64,000 nt of DNA from JAGWBG01 sp034421095 (GCA_034421095.1 DAOUKR010000033.1:62001-126000); one strand, 5' to 3'; shown: positions 33,727 to 42,733, numbered from the stretch's first letter. Translations and numbers: made by a program. Notes: a model not told the origin generated them from the letters alone.

Positions 33727-34308
33727 TCATCCTTGAGGTTCCCAGGGTGAGTAGTCAATGGCCTTCATGCGCGTCATGGAGTGCTCAATCTCCCCGCTTA
33801 TCTTGCGGTCCCACTCCTCCATCCATGGTGCGGGTATCACCGTGCGTGCGTAGCGCCACCAGAGGGGTTCGCTGTCGCTCAGGGTGTTACCGTCCAGGAC
33901 CTCACCCAGAAAGCAGGTCATATCGCCCCCGTCCATAGTGTTGACCACCCGACAGTCCAGGTATCCCCAGCAATCTTCAAGAATCGGGCAACCCGATGCC
34001 TTGAGGACATGGGGTACGTTGCCCAGCTTGTCCACGTCCCGGCCCGATACGAGGCCGAAGTCCTTGATGTACTGAAGCTGGTCTATGCGAAGGTAGTTGA
34101 GGGCGAAGGCACCGCTGCGGTAGACCATATCGTGGCTGTGGTTGCGCTTGTATATCTGGACCACCACGCGGGGCATACTGGGCACGATGGAAGCTGCGCC
34201 AATGGCCACACAAATCTGTGCGTTGGACTTGTCATGCCAACGGCTGGTGACAGCAGCAATGGGCGACCACAGCCGTCCCATCATGGGCGCAATCCGGGAG
34301 TATTCCAT
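33727..34308 (-). CDS. Flavin reductase-like (FMN-binding split barrel) protein
   Basis: A 193-residue protein with the flavin reductase pattern: RLWSPIAAVTSRWHDKSNAQ at the start, PRVVVQIYKRNHSHDMVYRSGAFALNYL, LKASGCPILEDCWGYLDCRVVN and MTCFLGEVLDG. Such proteins give reduced FMN to monooxygenases or bind flavin themselves. ATG 34308 is chosen because GGAGGT lies 6 bases upstream. It lies between ridA-like and the CinA fusion gene in one minus-strand run. Confidence 0.85.
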   Translation of the reverse strand: MEYSRIAPMMGRLWSPIAAVTSRWHDKSNAQICVAIGAASIVPSMPRVVVQIYKRNHSHDMVYRSGAFALNYLRIDQLQYIKDFGLVSGRDVDKLGNVPHVLKASGCPILEDCWGYLDCRVVNTMDGGDMTCFLGEVLDGNTLSDSEPLWWRYARTVIPAPWMEEWDRKISGEIEHSMTRMKAIDYSPWEPQG

Positions 34309-34382
34309 CGCGGCACCTCCATCCGCCTGCCTACTCGGCAGACAGGCCTGCCTGGTCAGTCTATCACAGACTCTCCCGGGGT

Positions 34383-34802
34383 TCACGGCAGGGCGGCGAT
34401 AGCCTCAATCTCAATCAGGAACTCCTCCCGCACCAAGCGGTCAATGACCAGGAGAGTATTGGTGGGATAGCTGCCGTTGGGGAAGATGCGGGGGAATATC
34501 TCAGTCCTGGCGGCGATGAAGTCATCTACCCTCTGGGAACTGACCAGATACGTGGTGAACTGTACCACATTCTCAAAGGTGGCCCCCGCGCTGGACAATA
34601 TCTGCTCCAGGTTGTGGAAGACCTGCCTGGTCTGTGCGGCCAGGTCTCCCTTGCCCACGACGTCGCCATCTTCGCTGACGGCCACCTGCCCGGCGATGAA
34701 CACCAGTCGTCCGGGCCGGACGCTCACGGCGTGGTTATAGGCCCCCAGGGGCCGGGCAACGCCCCTGGTCTCTACGATTGTTCGCTCGATGTCGCTGGTC
34801 AT
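34383..34802 (-). CDS. RidA/YjgF-family protein
   Basis: A 139-residue protein of the RidA family, whose members hydrolyse reactive imines and enamines or act in catabolic pathways. Blocks: PLGAYNHAVSVRPGRLVFIAGQVAV, TRQVFHNLEQILSSAGATFENVVQFTTYL, and NTLLVIDRLVREEFLIEIEAIAAL. The usual catalytic Arg region is RLVREEFLIEIEA; canonical RidA has a CxVARLP segment there, so it is likely not the housekeeping enzyme. GGAGG precedes the start. Confidence 0.9.
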   Translation of the reverse strand: MTSDIERTIVETRGVARPLGAYNHAVSVRPGRLVFIAGQVAVSEDGDVVGKGDLAAQTRQVFHNLEQILSSAGATFENVVQFTTYLVSSQRVDDFIAARTEIFPRIFPNGSYPTNTLLVIDRLVREEFLIEIEAIAALP

Positions 34803-34872
34803 CCTCTTCCTCCTGCCGGTCTACTTAACTGCTGATGCGTGAGCAACCAACTAAACTTGGCGGCTTGCCCAT

Positions 34873-34944
34873 CGTCATTCCGGCGAAAGCCCGAATCCAG
34901 GATGTGGGTCTATTCTGGATTCCCGTTTTCACGGGAATGACGGG
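34873..34944. repeat. REP-like repeats upstream of the Lrp gene
   Basis: CGTCATTCCGGCGAAAGCCC GAATCC (34874-34899) and GGATTCCCGTTTTCACGGGA ATGACGGG (34917-34944) are head-to-head members of the dispersed family. The rest of 34803-35147 shows nothing I can name. Confidence 0.75.
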
Positions 34945-35147
34945 TGGGGCTGTTTGAGATGTTTATTCACGTATCAGTGAAACACTGCTGCTCCAATGGT
35001 ATAGAATAGCACCGCGTCCCCGGGGTATCAAACCATCCCCAACTCGTCCGGGATAAAATGCTTGCATCGGCAGGGTAACAACTTTCGGTAGGCCCTGGTC
35101 GAGGAATTACGTTTCAGATAACGCCGTCCACTGAAGCGGGGCATCTG

Positions 35148-35176
35148 TTGACTTGATTCGTACTATAGCCTATTAT
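35148..35176 (+). promoter_or_regulatory. Promoter of the Lrp/AsnC gene
   Basis: TTGACT (35148-35153) and TATTAT (35171-35176) are 17 bases apart, 34 bases ahead of the start codon. Autoregulation is usual for the family but no clear site is visible. Confidence 0.75.
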
Positions 35177-35210
35177 TTCCTTTAGAAAGTCGCAGGAGGG
35201 GTTACCTAAT

Positions 35211-35651
35211 ATGGATGAACTGGATAGAAGGATTATCAAGCTCCTTCAGACTGACGGACGCGCCTCCAACGCAAAGATAGCCAGAGAGGTGGGCGTCAGC
35301 GAGGGTACGGTGCGACGAAGGCTCCGCCATCTGATTCAAGGAGACGTGATAAAGGTCATAGCCGTGCCAAACCTGGAGCAAATGGGTTATGGGACCGCCG
35401 CACTCATAGGGATTCAGACAGACCCTGGCAAAATAGACGAGGTGACCAACGCAATCTCATCTCTGGACGAAACCCACTACGTCTCCATGACCACCGGGGC
35501 TTATGACATATTCGCCTGGGTCGGGCTGGAGTCGCCCGAAAGACTGGGGACTTTCCTCAGAGGGCAGATAGGCACTATCCCCGGTGTCAGACGGACTGAG
35601 ACTTTCGTCAACTTGTCCATAACCAAGCGCACGTACGGCCTGGTACTCTAG
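35211..35651 (+). CDS. Lrp/AsnC-family transcriptional regulator
   Basis: A 146-residue protein with an N-terminal winged helix-turn-helix (MDELDRRIIKLLQTDGRASNAKIAREVGVSEGTVRRRLRHLI) and a C-terminal RAM ligand-binding domain (AALIGIQTDPGKIDEVTNAI, VSMTTGAYDIFAWVGLES, TETFVNLSITKRTY). It would bind as an octamer and respond to an amino acid or related effector. GGAGG lies upstream of the start. It is followed by the aconitase gene after 171 bases, which may be a target. Confidence 0.95.
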   Translation: MDELDRRIIKLLQTDGRASNAKIAREVGVSEGTVRRRLRHLIQGDVIKVIAVPNLEQMGYGTAALIGIQTDPGKIDEVTNAISSLDETHYVSMTTGAYDIFAWVGLESPERLGTFLRGQIGTIPGVRRTETFVNLSITKRTYGLVL

Positions 35652-35822
35652 CCATAGCCCCATGAGCCACAGCCGCTGCCGCTCCATTGCTGGGGACGTG
35701 AATTCAGCCAGGGTCAGTGCTCGTTTTACCTTGCTAAGCGTACCGTCACAGGCACGTGGACACTACCGTTATCGGGCTTCCGGGCCACAAAGATTCTCCA
35801 CCATCATCAGGAGGGACCGCCC

Positions 35823-38108
35823 ATGAACACCATTGACTCAACATCGGAGTTTGTCGCCGGTACATACGGGAAGATGGAAAACAAGCTTGCAGCCGCCCGG
35901 CGGAGGCTGGGACGACCCATGACCCTTGCGGAGAAAATCTTACTCTCCCACCTGGACGACCCCGAGACTCCCGAGCCGGAGCGTGGAAGGAGCTACGTCC
36001 AACTCCGCCCCGACCGGGTCGTTCTCCAGGACGTTCTGGGCCAGACGGCCGTCCTCCAGTTCATGCAATCGGGGCGTACCAGGGTGGCCGTGCCCACTAC
36101 CCAACACTGCGACCACCTGATTCAGGCCAGGGTCGAAGGCCAATCCGACCTGAGAGACTCCCTGGCCGAGAACACGGAGGTGTATGATTTCCTGCGCTCC
36201 GCCGCCGCCAAGTACGGCGTGGGCTTCTGGGGGCCGGGAGCCGGCATTATCCACCAGGTCGTCCTGGAGGAGTACGCCTTCCCCGGCGAAATCATAATCG
36301 GGACCGACTCCCATACCCCCAACGCCGGGGGGCTGGGGGCCTGCGCCGTGGGCGTGGGCGGGGCCGATGCCGTGGAGGTCATGGCAGGACTGCCATGGGA
36401 GGTGCTCTACCCGAGATTCATCGGCGTGCACCTAACCGGCGAGATGAGCGGTTGGACGGCTCCAAAGGACGTGATTCTCAAGCTGGCAGGCGAGTTGACC
36501 GTCGAGGGTGGCACCAACGCCATCATCGAATACTTCGGGCCGGGGACCCGCACCATCAGTGCCACCGGCAAAGCGACAATAACCAATATGGGTGCAGAGC
36601 TTGGAGCAACCACCTCCGTCTTCCCCTACGATGACCGAATGGCCCGATACCTGGCCGCCACCGGCAAGGGCGAGCTTGCCGACCTCGCCAGCCGGTACAG
36701 ACACCTGCTGACGGCAGACGAGGAAGTGTCGGCTCACCCGGAGCGTTACTTTGACCGTGTCGTCGAGATAGACCTGTCCACCCTCGAACCTCACATCGTT
36801 GGACCCCACTCACCGGACAGGGCGCGGCCCATATCCCAACTCGCCGCCGAGGTCAGGGACACAGGCAACGAGTTTGTTGACGGCATCTCAACAGCCCTGA
36901 TTGGAAGCTGCACCAACTCGTCTTACGAAGATATGAGCCGCGCAGCCGACGTGGCCGAGCAGGCGGCCGCCCACGGCCTCAGGGCCGCCGTGCCTTTCAT
37001 GGTAACGCCGGGGTCCGAGCTAATTCGCGCTACCATCGAGCGGGACGGACAGATGGCATCCCTCAAGAAGGTTGACGGAACGGTGCTGGCCAATGCCTGC
37101 GGTCCCTGCATCGGTCAGTGGCAGCGGGCCAAGGATACTTCCGGTATCCCCAACACCATAGTCACATCCTACAACCGCAACTTCCCAAGGCGCAACGACG
37201 GCGAGCCTACCACGATGAACTTCATAGGCAGCCCGGAAATCGTGACATCCTTCGCCCTGGCGGGCAGGCTGTCCTTCAACCCGATGACCGACACCCTCAC
37301 CGGGGCCGACGGCAGTCCCTTCAAGCTGCGACCCCCCGATCCTGCGCCCGAAGTGCCCCCCGATAACTTCGACCGGGGCAATCCCTACTACGTGCCGCCC
37401 CCTGAAGACGGAGGCAGCATCGAGCTGAGCATCGCCCCCGATAGTGAACGGATTCAGATTCTGCAGCCTTGGCCGGCGTGGGACGGGAAGGACTTTGCGG
37501 ACATGCCGGTGCTCCTCAAGGCCAGCGGCAAGTGCACCACCGACCATATCTCTCCCGCCGGCCCCTGGCTGCGCTATCGTGGCCACCTGGACAAGTTCAG
37601 CGACAACCTGCTCATGGGGGCCACCAATGCCTACACCGGCGAAGCGGGCAAGGCTCTGAACGTGCTCACGGGAGAAGGGGGCCAGATGGTATCCAAGAAC
37701 GCCAGGCACTACAAGGCCCAAGGGGTCAGGTGGGTCGTTATTGGCGACAGCAACTACGGTGAAGGCAGCAGCCGCGAACATGCGGCCCTTTCGCCCCGAC
37801 TGCTGGGCGGCGCGGCGGTAATCTCCCGCAGCTTTGCCCGCATCCACGAGTCCAACCTGAAGAAGCAGGGCCTGCTGGCGCTGACCTTCAGCGACCCGGC
37901 GGACTACGACAAGATACGGGAGGACAGCCGCATCAGCCTCGTGGGATTGCAGGACATGGCCCCGGACGTGCCGGTGCGCTGCGTGGTCAGCCACGCCGAC
38001 GGAACCTCCGAGACCCTGAGTCTGAACCACTCCTACGGCGCATCCCAAATCGAGTGGTTCAAAGCAGGGTCAGCCATGAACTACATCAGGAAGATGGAGG
38101 AGGGCTAG
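35823..38108 (+). CDS. Aconitate hydratase
   Basis: A 761-residue aconitase of the mitochondrial-like short form. The cluster cysteines are visible in ALIGSCTNSSYEDM and VLANACGPCIGQWQR; other blocks are GTDSHTPNAGGLGACAVGVGGADAV, SYNRNFPRRNDG and the swivelling C-terminal domain with GKCTTDHISPAGPWLRYRGH and GDSNYGEGSSREHAAL. It interconverts citrate and isocitrate in the TCA cycle. GGAGGG precedes the start. Confidence 0.96.
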   Translation: MNTIDSTSEFVAGTYGKMENKLAAARRRLGRPMTLAEKILLSHLDDPETPEPERGRSYVQLRPDRVVLQDVLGQTAVLQFMQSGRTRVAVPTTQHCDHLIQARVEGQSDLRDSLAENTEVYDFLRSAAAKYGVGFWGPGAGIIHQVVLEEYAFPGEIIIGTDSHTPNAGGLGACAVGVGGADAVEVMAGLPWEVLYPRFIGVHLTGEMSGWTAPKDVILKLAGELTVEGGTNAIIEYFGPGTRTISATGKATITNMGAELGATTSVFPYDDRMARYLAATGKGELADLASRYRHLLTADEEVSAHPERYFDRVVEIDLSTLEPHIVGPHSPDRARPISQLAAEVRDTGNEFVDGISTALIGSCTNSSYEDMSRAADVAEQAAAHGLRAAVPFMVTPGSELIRATIERDGQMASLKKVDGTVLANACGPCIGQWQRAKDTSGIPNTIVTSYNRNFPRRNDGEPTTMNFIGSPEIVTSFALAGRLSFNPMTDTLTGADGSPFKLRPPDPAPEVPPDNFDRGNPYYVPPPEDGGSIELSIAPDSERIQILQPWPAWDGKDFADMPVLLKASGKCTTDHISPAGPWLRYRGHLDKFSDNLLMGATNAYTGEAGKALNVLTGEGGQMVSKNARHYKAQGVRWVVIGDSNYGEGSSREHAALSPRLLGGAAVISRSFARIHESNLKKQGLLALTFSDPADYDKIREDSRISLVGLQDMAPDVPVRCVVSHADGTSETLSLNHSYGASQIEWFKAGSAMNYIRKMEEG

Positions 38109-38142
38109 GGCTGACAGGCAGTCGCCTCAGAGGGTGTCTAAC

Positions 38143-38245
38143 AGGTTCCTTCTCCCCTGGCGGGAGAAGGTTAGGATGAGGGGGGAATTATTACGGACCC
38201 TTCACCCTCACCTCAATCCTCTCCCGTCGAGGGAGAGGAAGTATG
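38143..38245. repeat. Short inverted repeats (CTTCTCCC..GGGAGAAG family)
   Basis: CCTTCTCCCCTGGCGGGAGA AGG (38145-38169) followed by TTAGGATGAGGGGG, and CCTCTCCCGTCGAGGGAGAGG (38218-38238). The same layout with TTAGGATGAGG or its complement occurs near 15880 and 57885. They lie between aconitase and the rhodanese gene, which converge, and may act as terminators. Confidence 0.65.
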
Positions 38246-38277
38246 TTCATACCTCATTAGCTGCCTATTAGGCATCC

Positions 38278-39105
38278 TCACTCTATGGGCGTATCGTCGC
38301 GGTTGCCCCAATCGGCCCAGGAGGCGTCGTAGTTTCGCGCCTTGTCGTAGCCCAACAGCTTCAGGACCAGCGTTCCGTGTCCCGCACGGATGCCGGCCTG
38401 TCAATGGGCCACCACTTCCTTGTCCGGCGTGATTCCCCTGGACTCCAGGATACGCCTCATCTCGTCCGGCGGCTTGAATGTATGAGTATTCTCATCCATC
38501 ATCTCCAGCCACTCCAGGTGTACGGCACCCGGAATGTGGCCCGGACGACGGTTGCGGCGTGCGTTCTCCCCGGTGTACTCCCCAGTGGTGCGCACGTCCC
38601 AGACTGCCACATCGGGCTTGTCGTGCAGCTCTTTCAGATTCTCCGTAGTGGCTATCAACGAGGCATCGGGCCTGGGAGTGAACCGGACTCCTGTGGGTGG
38701 TGGAGACGGGTCAAGGCCAATCCCTCTCCCCTCGCTGACCCACTTCCTCCAGCCTCCGTTGAGCACTTTCACGTTCCGATGTCCGTAGTAGCTGAGCGCC
38801 CACCATAGACGGCCGGCGTACAGCGACCTGGAGTTATCGTAGGCCACCACCGTGGTGTCGTCGCCGATACCGAGAGACTCCATCATCTCCGCGAACTTCT
38901 GGGGCGGCAGGATATGGACCGCGCCGGTGTCCGGGTCCTTCTCGTAGTTGTCGGGAATCAGGACCGCACCCGGAATGTGTCCACGCTGATATGCCGCCGC
39001 CACGTCAGTATCCACTATCCGTATGTTCCTGTCGTCGAGGTGCTCTGCCAGCCACTCCGTATCTGCCAGGAATTCAGGGAATGCGTATCCCTCTTGACGT
39101 GCCAT
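38278..39105 (-). CDS. Tandem-rhodanese sulfurtransferase with in-frame TGA at the catalytic Cys (candidate selenoprotein)
   Basis: Read through one TGA, this is a 275-residue thiosulfate/3-mercaptopyruvate sulfurtransferase with two rhodanese domains. The first (WLAEHLDDRNIRIVDTD ... VVAYDNSRSLYAGRLWWAL) has Asp at the active-site position, as inactive domains do. The second has DVAVWDVRTTGEY and then VVAH-TGA-QAGIRAGHGTLV, continuing in frame through LKLLGYDKARNYDASW to NRDDTPIE and a proper TGA at 38278. The internal TGA (38401-38403, residue 235) replaces the persulfide-forming cysteine of CQAGxRA. A hairpin directly follows it. I read it as selenocysteine; a nonsense mutation or base error is the alternative. 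No sel genes are in this window. Confidence 0.8.
38362..38400 (-). promoter_or_regulatory. Candidate bacterial SECIS hairpin
   Basis: Starting at the first base after the in-frame TGA, minus strand: CAGG pairs with CCUG (bulged U beside it), CCGGC pairs with GCUGG, then A faces AC, then UCCGUG pairs with CACGGA around the loop CGGGA. That is 15 base pairs in 39 bases. The upper 17-base stem-loop begins 10 bases after the TGA, close to the spacing of the E. coli fdhF element, and the loop carries G at its second position, as bacterial SECIS loops usually do. Confidence 0.7.
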
Positions 39106-39345
39106 ATCCCCTCCTGCTATGGGTGATAATCTCCCAACACCCCCGAGAATATCTATTCAGATTACTCACCCCGTAAGCCATCGTCAAGCTATCCTTCGAT
39201 TAAAGCCGGAAGTATGTTACCATATATCCCGCCTCGGAAACCCGGCCTCTGAAAGACCCACCCGCTGGTTGAGGCAATGTCCCGAACATAACCTGCCCAA
39301 TGCGATGATGAACGCAGCAGGGGCATAGAATAGAAAGGACTGCAA

Positions 39346-40941
39346 ATGAAATTCGACTCTCGCAGGTCCGCGGTACACGCACGCCGAGGCATGGTATCCA
39401 CCAGCCAACCCCTGGCCTCCATGGCCGGGCTGCGTATGCTCATGGAAGGCGGCAACGCCGTGGATGCGGCAGTAGCAGCAGCGGCAACTTTGAACGTGGT
39501 GGAGCCGGTCTACACCGGCATCGGGGGAGACCTTTTCGCCCTGGTATGGCTGGACAGCGAGAAACGGGTGCGGGCACTGAACAGCAGCGGCCGTGCGCCC
39601 CGGGCCGCCTCCATAGACGAACTGAGGAGCAAGGGGTTCACCGAGATGCCTTACTTCAGTCCCTACGCTGTGACCGTGCCCGGCGCTCTGTCGGGCTGGA
39701 GCACCCTTGTCCAGACCTATGGCTCAATGCCCCTGTCCCGCGTCCTGGAGCCGGCCATCGGATATGCCGAGGAGGGCTACGCCGTCTCCGACGTTATAGC
39801 CTGGCTCTGGAACCACGGTATGCCCCAGCTGTCCAGGAACCCGTCTGGCACGGAGCTAATGCTTGACGGGCGCGCCCCGCGTCACGGCGAGGTAGTGCGG
39901 CTGCCGGAGTTGGCCAACACCTTGCGCATCGTCGCCGAGGGCGGCCCTGAAGCCTATTACAGGGGAGACCTTGCCCGGAGAATCGCCGACTTCGTCCAGC
40001 AGCATGGGGGCTGGCTGTCCACCGAGGACCTGGCCGCCCATACCGCCACCTGGGACGAGCCTATTTCCACCGATTACCGGGGAGTGACGTGCTGGGAATG
40101 TCCCCCCAACGGTCAGGGGCTTTCCGCCCTGATGGCCCTGAACATCGCCGAGGGTTTCGACATCAAGGCGATGGGGTACCAGACCCCCGACACCTACCAC
40201 CATCTCATAGAATCTATGCGATTGTCCTTCGGCGATGCCCTCCGCTACATCGCCGACCCCCGGGTAGCCCAGGTCCCGACCAGCGAGTTACTGTCCAAAA
40301 GCTACGCCGAAAAGCGGCGCTCCCTCATAAACCGTGAAGAAGCCCTCACCCAGGTCCTGCCCGGAGACGTGAGGGTTGGCAGCGACACCGTGTACGTGAC
40401 TTGCATAGACGGCCAGGGCAACGCCTGCTCGCTAATCAACAGCCTCTATGAAATATTCGGTGCGGGGATGGTTGTACCGGGGACCGGCATAGCCCTTCAT
40501 AACCGAGGTGCCGGCTTCTCCCTGGACCCCAACCACCCCAACGCACTGGCGCCCAACAAGCGGCCCTACCACACCATCATCCCAGCAATGGCAACCCGCA
40601 ACGGCGAACTGTGGCTGAGCTTCGGCATGATGGGTGTGTTCCAGCAACCCCAGGGCCATCTGCAGATGCTGGTGAACATGGTTGACTTCGGAATGGACCC
40701 CCAGGCGGCCCTGAACGCCCTGCGCTTCAGTGTACGCCTGGAAGGTGGTGTCCTGGTGGAGGACGGCCTTCCCTCCAGTACATTTGAGGACATCAGCAGA
40801 AGGGGTCACGACCTGACCATGCTGGAGGGATATAGCCGGTACGTCATGGGCGGTGGACAGATTATCGAACGGGATATGGATACCGGGTTTCTGCGCGGCG
40901 GCTCCGAACCCCGCAAGGACGGCTGTGCCATCGGGTGGTAA
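39346..40941 (+). CDS. Gamma-glutamyltransferase family protein
   Basis: A 531-residue Ntn-hydrolase precursor. The N-terminal block MVSTSQPLASMAGLRMLMEGGNAVDAAVAAAATLNVVEP and TGIGGDLFALVW are typical; the self-cleavage site would be GSDTVYVTCIDGQGNACSLINSLY, with Thr348 as the new N-terminal nucleophile; the small subunit contains KRPYHTIIPAMATRNGEL. No signal peptide is visible, so it is likely cytoplasmic. Members cleave glutathione or other gamma-glutamyl or acyl amides. AAGGA precedes the start. It diverges from the rhodanese gene. Confidence 0.92.
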   Translation: MKFDSRRSAVHARRGMVSTSQPLASMAGLRMLMEGGNAVDAAVAAAATLNVVEPVYTGIGGDLFALVWLDSEKRVRALNSSGRAPRAASIDELRSKGFTEMPYFSPYAVTVPGALSGWSTLVQTYGSMPLSRVLEPAIGYAEEGYAVSDVIAWLWNHGMPQLSRNPSGTELMLDGRAPRHGEVVRLPELANTLRIVAEGGPEAYYRGDLARRIADFVQQHGGWLSTEDLAAHTATWDEPISTDYRGVTCWECPPNGQGLSALMALNIAEGFDIKAMGYQTPDTYHHLIESMRLSFGDALRYIADPRVAQVPTSELLSKSYAEKRRSLINREEALTQVLPGDVRVGSDTVYVTCIDGQGNACSLINSLYEIFGAGMVVPGTGIALHNRGAGFSLDPNHPNALAPNKRPYHTIIPAMATRNGELWLSFGMMGVFQQPQGHLQMLVNMVDFGMDPQAALNALRFSVRLEGGVLVEDGLPSSTFEDISRRGHDLTMLEGYSRYVMGGGQIIERDMDTGFLRGGSEPRKDGCAIGW

Positions 40942-40967
40942 CCCCTCCTGAGACTTTATAAGGGCCA

Positions 40968-41058
40968 TCATTCCGGCGTTCTCTCCCGTCATTCCGGCCT
41001 TGAGCCGGAATCCATATCCCCTCCCCTCTGGATTCTGGCTTTCGCCAGAATGACGGTT
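40968..41058. repeat. REP-like repeats before tRNA-Ser
   Basis: CATTCCGGCGTTCTCTCCCG TCATTCCGGCCTTGAGCCGGAATCC (40968-41012) and GGATTCTGGCTTTCGCCAGAATGACGG (41029-41055). A CCTGCCCCC..GAGGCGGG piece follows near 41095. Confidence 0.75.
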
Positions 41059-41160
41059 GGGTTATCACTCCCATTCCTGATTCAGGTTCAGAGCCTGCCC
41101 CCGCATCGAGTACGAGGCGGGCCTTGAGCCGGAAGACACTCTCCCCGAACTAGCCATGCC

Positions 41161-41190
41161 TTGCCGAGATATGACCGATTCTGCTATATT
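41161..41190 (+). promoter_or_regulatory. Possible promoter of tRNA-Ser
   Basis: TTGCCG (41161-41166) and TATATT (41185-41190) are 18 bases apart and 11 bases ahead of the tRNA. Confidence 0.5.
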
Positions 41191-41201
41191 TAAGGGTAGT
41201 C

Positions 41202-41293
41202 GGAGGGATCGCATAGTGGTCTAGTGCGGGCGCCTGCTAAGCGCTTAGCCCGAGTAATTGGGCTCATGGGTTCGAATCCCATTCCCTCCGCCA
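41202..41293 (+). tRNA. tRNA-Ser (anticodon GCT)
   Basis: The acceptor stem GGAGGGA pairs with TCCCTCC, discriminator G, and CCA is encoded (41291-41293). The anticodon loop reads CTGCTAA, giving anticodon GCT. A long variable arm (TTAGCCCGAGTAATTGGGCTCA region) and the T-arm GGGTTCGAATCCC are present, as expected for a class II tRNA. It decodes AGC and AGT. The miaB gene starts 27 bases downstream. Confidence 0.96.
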
Positions 41294-41320
41294 TCCTTAT
41301 CTTTGAGCCGCCAGGAGACC

Positions 41321-42733
41321 ATGAATAGCTACCATATATGGACTATTGGATGCCAGATGAACAAGGCCGACTCGGAGCGTCTGGCCAGCGCCCTGGAGCA
41401 ATTGGGGCTTCAGGCGGTTGACGCGCCCAGGGACGCCGACGTTGTCGTCCTCAACTCCTGTGTCGTCCGCCAGAGTGCCGAAGACAAGGTGACAGGCACG
41501 CTGGGAATGATGAAGTCCATCAAGTCTCGCAGGCCCAGCCAGGTGCTGGCCCTGATGGGCTGCATGGTATCGCCCAAGTCCGACGATCTCAAGGCCCGCT
41601 TCCCCTACGTGGATACCTTCATGCGTCCCCAGCAATACGAGCCTCTGCTTGATCTGCTGGGAGAGCGCATGGGTCTGGACTGGGAGGGGTGTGTGGGCAA
41701 CCTGACGCCTTCCAGGCCTTCGGTCAGCTGCTATATTCCCATAATTCACGGCTGCGACCTGATGTGTACCTTTTGCATCATTCCATACCGCAGGGGACGC
41801 CAAGTGAGCAGGCCAGTTTCCGAAGTTGTGAGAGAGGTGGAGCTTCTGGTACAGCGCGGGGTGAAGGAGGTGACCCTCCTGGGGCAGACGGTGGACGCCT
41901 ATGGGCATGACCTGCCCGAGAGGCCGGACCTGGCAGACTTGCTGCGCGCCCTTGACCCGATAGAGGGCCTCAGCCGCATCCGGTTTCTAACGTCCCACCC
42001 CATGTACATGAGCCAGTCCATCATTGATGCCATGTCGGCGCTGGACAAGGTGTGCGAGCATATCAACTTGCCCATTCAGGCAGGTGACGACGAGGTACTG
42101 ACCAACATGCGCCGCCACTACACGGAGAGGGAGTACCGTGACCTGATATATAGAATACGCTCCACCATACCCCACGTCTCACTCAGCACCGACGTGATAG
42201 TGGGCTTCCCCGGGGAGACCAGGGAGCAGTATGAGCGCACCGTGGAGCTTGTCCGGGATGTGCAGTTCGATAAAGTCCACGTCGCCGCCTACTCCTCCAG
42301 GCCGGGGACCATCGCCTCCCGCACCATGCCCGACGACGTGTCCCAGGAGGAGAAGGCGTACCGCCTGCACCACCTGGACGAAATCCAGGAGGACATTCTC
42401 ACTCGGAAGAACTCCCAACTCCTGGGGGAGACGGTGCAGGTCCTGGTGGAAGGCCGCAAGAACGGCAAGTGGCAGGGCCGTACCAGGACCGACAAGCTGG
42501 TCTTCTTCGAGGACGAAGGCGACGCTCTGGGGGAGCTGATGAACGTACGCATAACCAGAACAAGCCCCTGGTCGCTCCAGGGCACGCCACAGGCCAGGGA
42601 AAATCTGAATAAGTCGGAAAGGACAACCCGGCAACCGATCATACTGGCGAAGGTCGAAGACTCGCCGAGGAGAGCGGGAGTCTGGATTCCGGCTCAAGGC
42701 CGGAATGACGTTTTTCAGGGCTTTGCCGGATAG
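41321..42733 (+). CDS. miaB: tRNA methylthiotransferase MiaB
   Basis: A 470-residue radical-SAM enzyme that adds 2-methylthio groups to isopentenyl-adenosine 37 of tRNAs. The N-terminal UPF0004 domain (YHIWTIGCQMNKADSERL) has its three cluster cysteines (Cys10, NSCVVRQSAE, LMGCMV), the radical-SAM motif is HGCDLMCTFCIIPYRRG near residue 145, and a TRAM domain (LLGETVQVLVEGRKNGKWQGRT) follows. The last 37 or so residues (from NKSERTTRQ) read out of a REP-like repeat and look like an added tail. AGGAG lies ahead of ATG 41321. Confidence 0.95.
   Translation: MNSYHIWTIGCQMNKADSERLASALEQLGLQAVDAPRDADVVVLNSCVVRQSAEDKVTGTLGMMKSIKSRRPSQVLALMGCMVSPKSDDLKARFPYVDTFMRPQQYEPLLDLLGERMGLDWEGCVGNLTPSRPSVSCYIPIIHGCDLMCTFCIIPYRRGRQVSRPVSEVVREVELLVQRGVKEVTLLGQTVDAYGHDLPERPDLADLLRALDPIEGLSRIRFLTSHPMYMSQSIIDAMSALDKVCEHINLPIQAGDDEVLTNMRRHYTEREYRDLIYRIRSTIPHVSLSTDVIVGFPGETREQYERTVELVRDVQFDKVHVAAYSSRPGTIASRTMPDDVSQEEKAYRLHHLDEIQEDILTRKNSQLLGETVQVLVEGRKNGKWQGRTRTDKLVFFEDEGDALGELMNVRITRTSPWSLQGTPQARENLNKSERTTRQPIILAKVEDSPRRAGVWIPAQGRNDVFQGFAG
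42640..42712. repeat. REP-like repeat overlapping the 3' end of miaB
   Basis: CATACTGGCGAAGGTCGAAG ... GTCTGGATTCCGGCTCAAGGCCGGAATGACG. In the miaB frame this reads ILAKVEDSP ... VWIPAQGRNDV, a typical translation of the repeat. Confidence 0.75.

Noticed and set aside
38401..39105. Calling the rhodanese gene a truncated protein of 234 residues ending at the TGA
   Set aside because: The frame downstream of the TGA continues the rhodanese domain without a gap for 40 residues, and the TGA sits on the catalytic residue. A truncated product would lack its active site.
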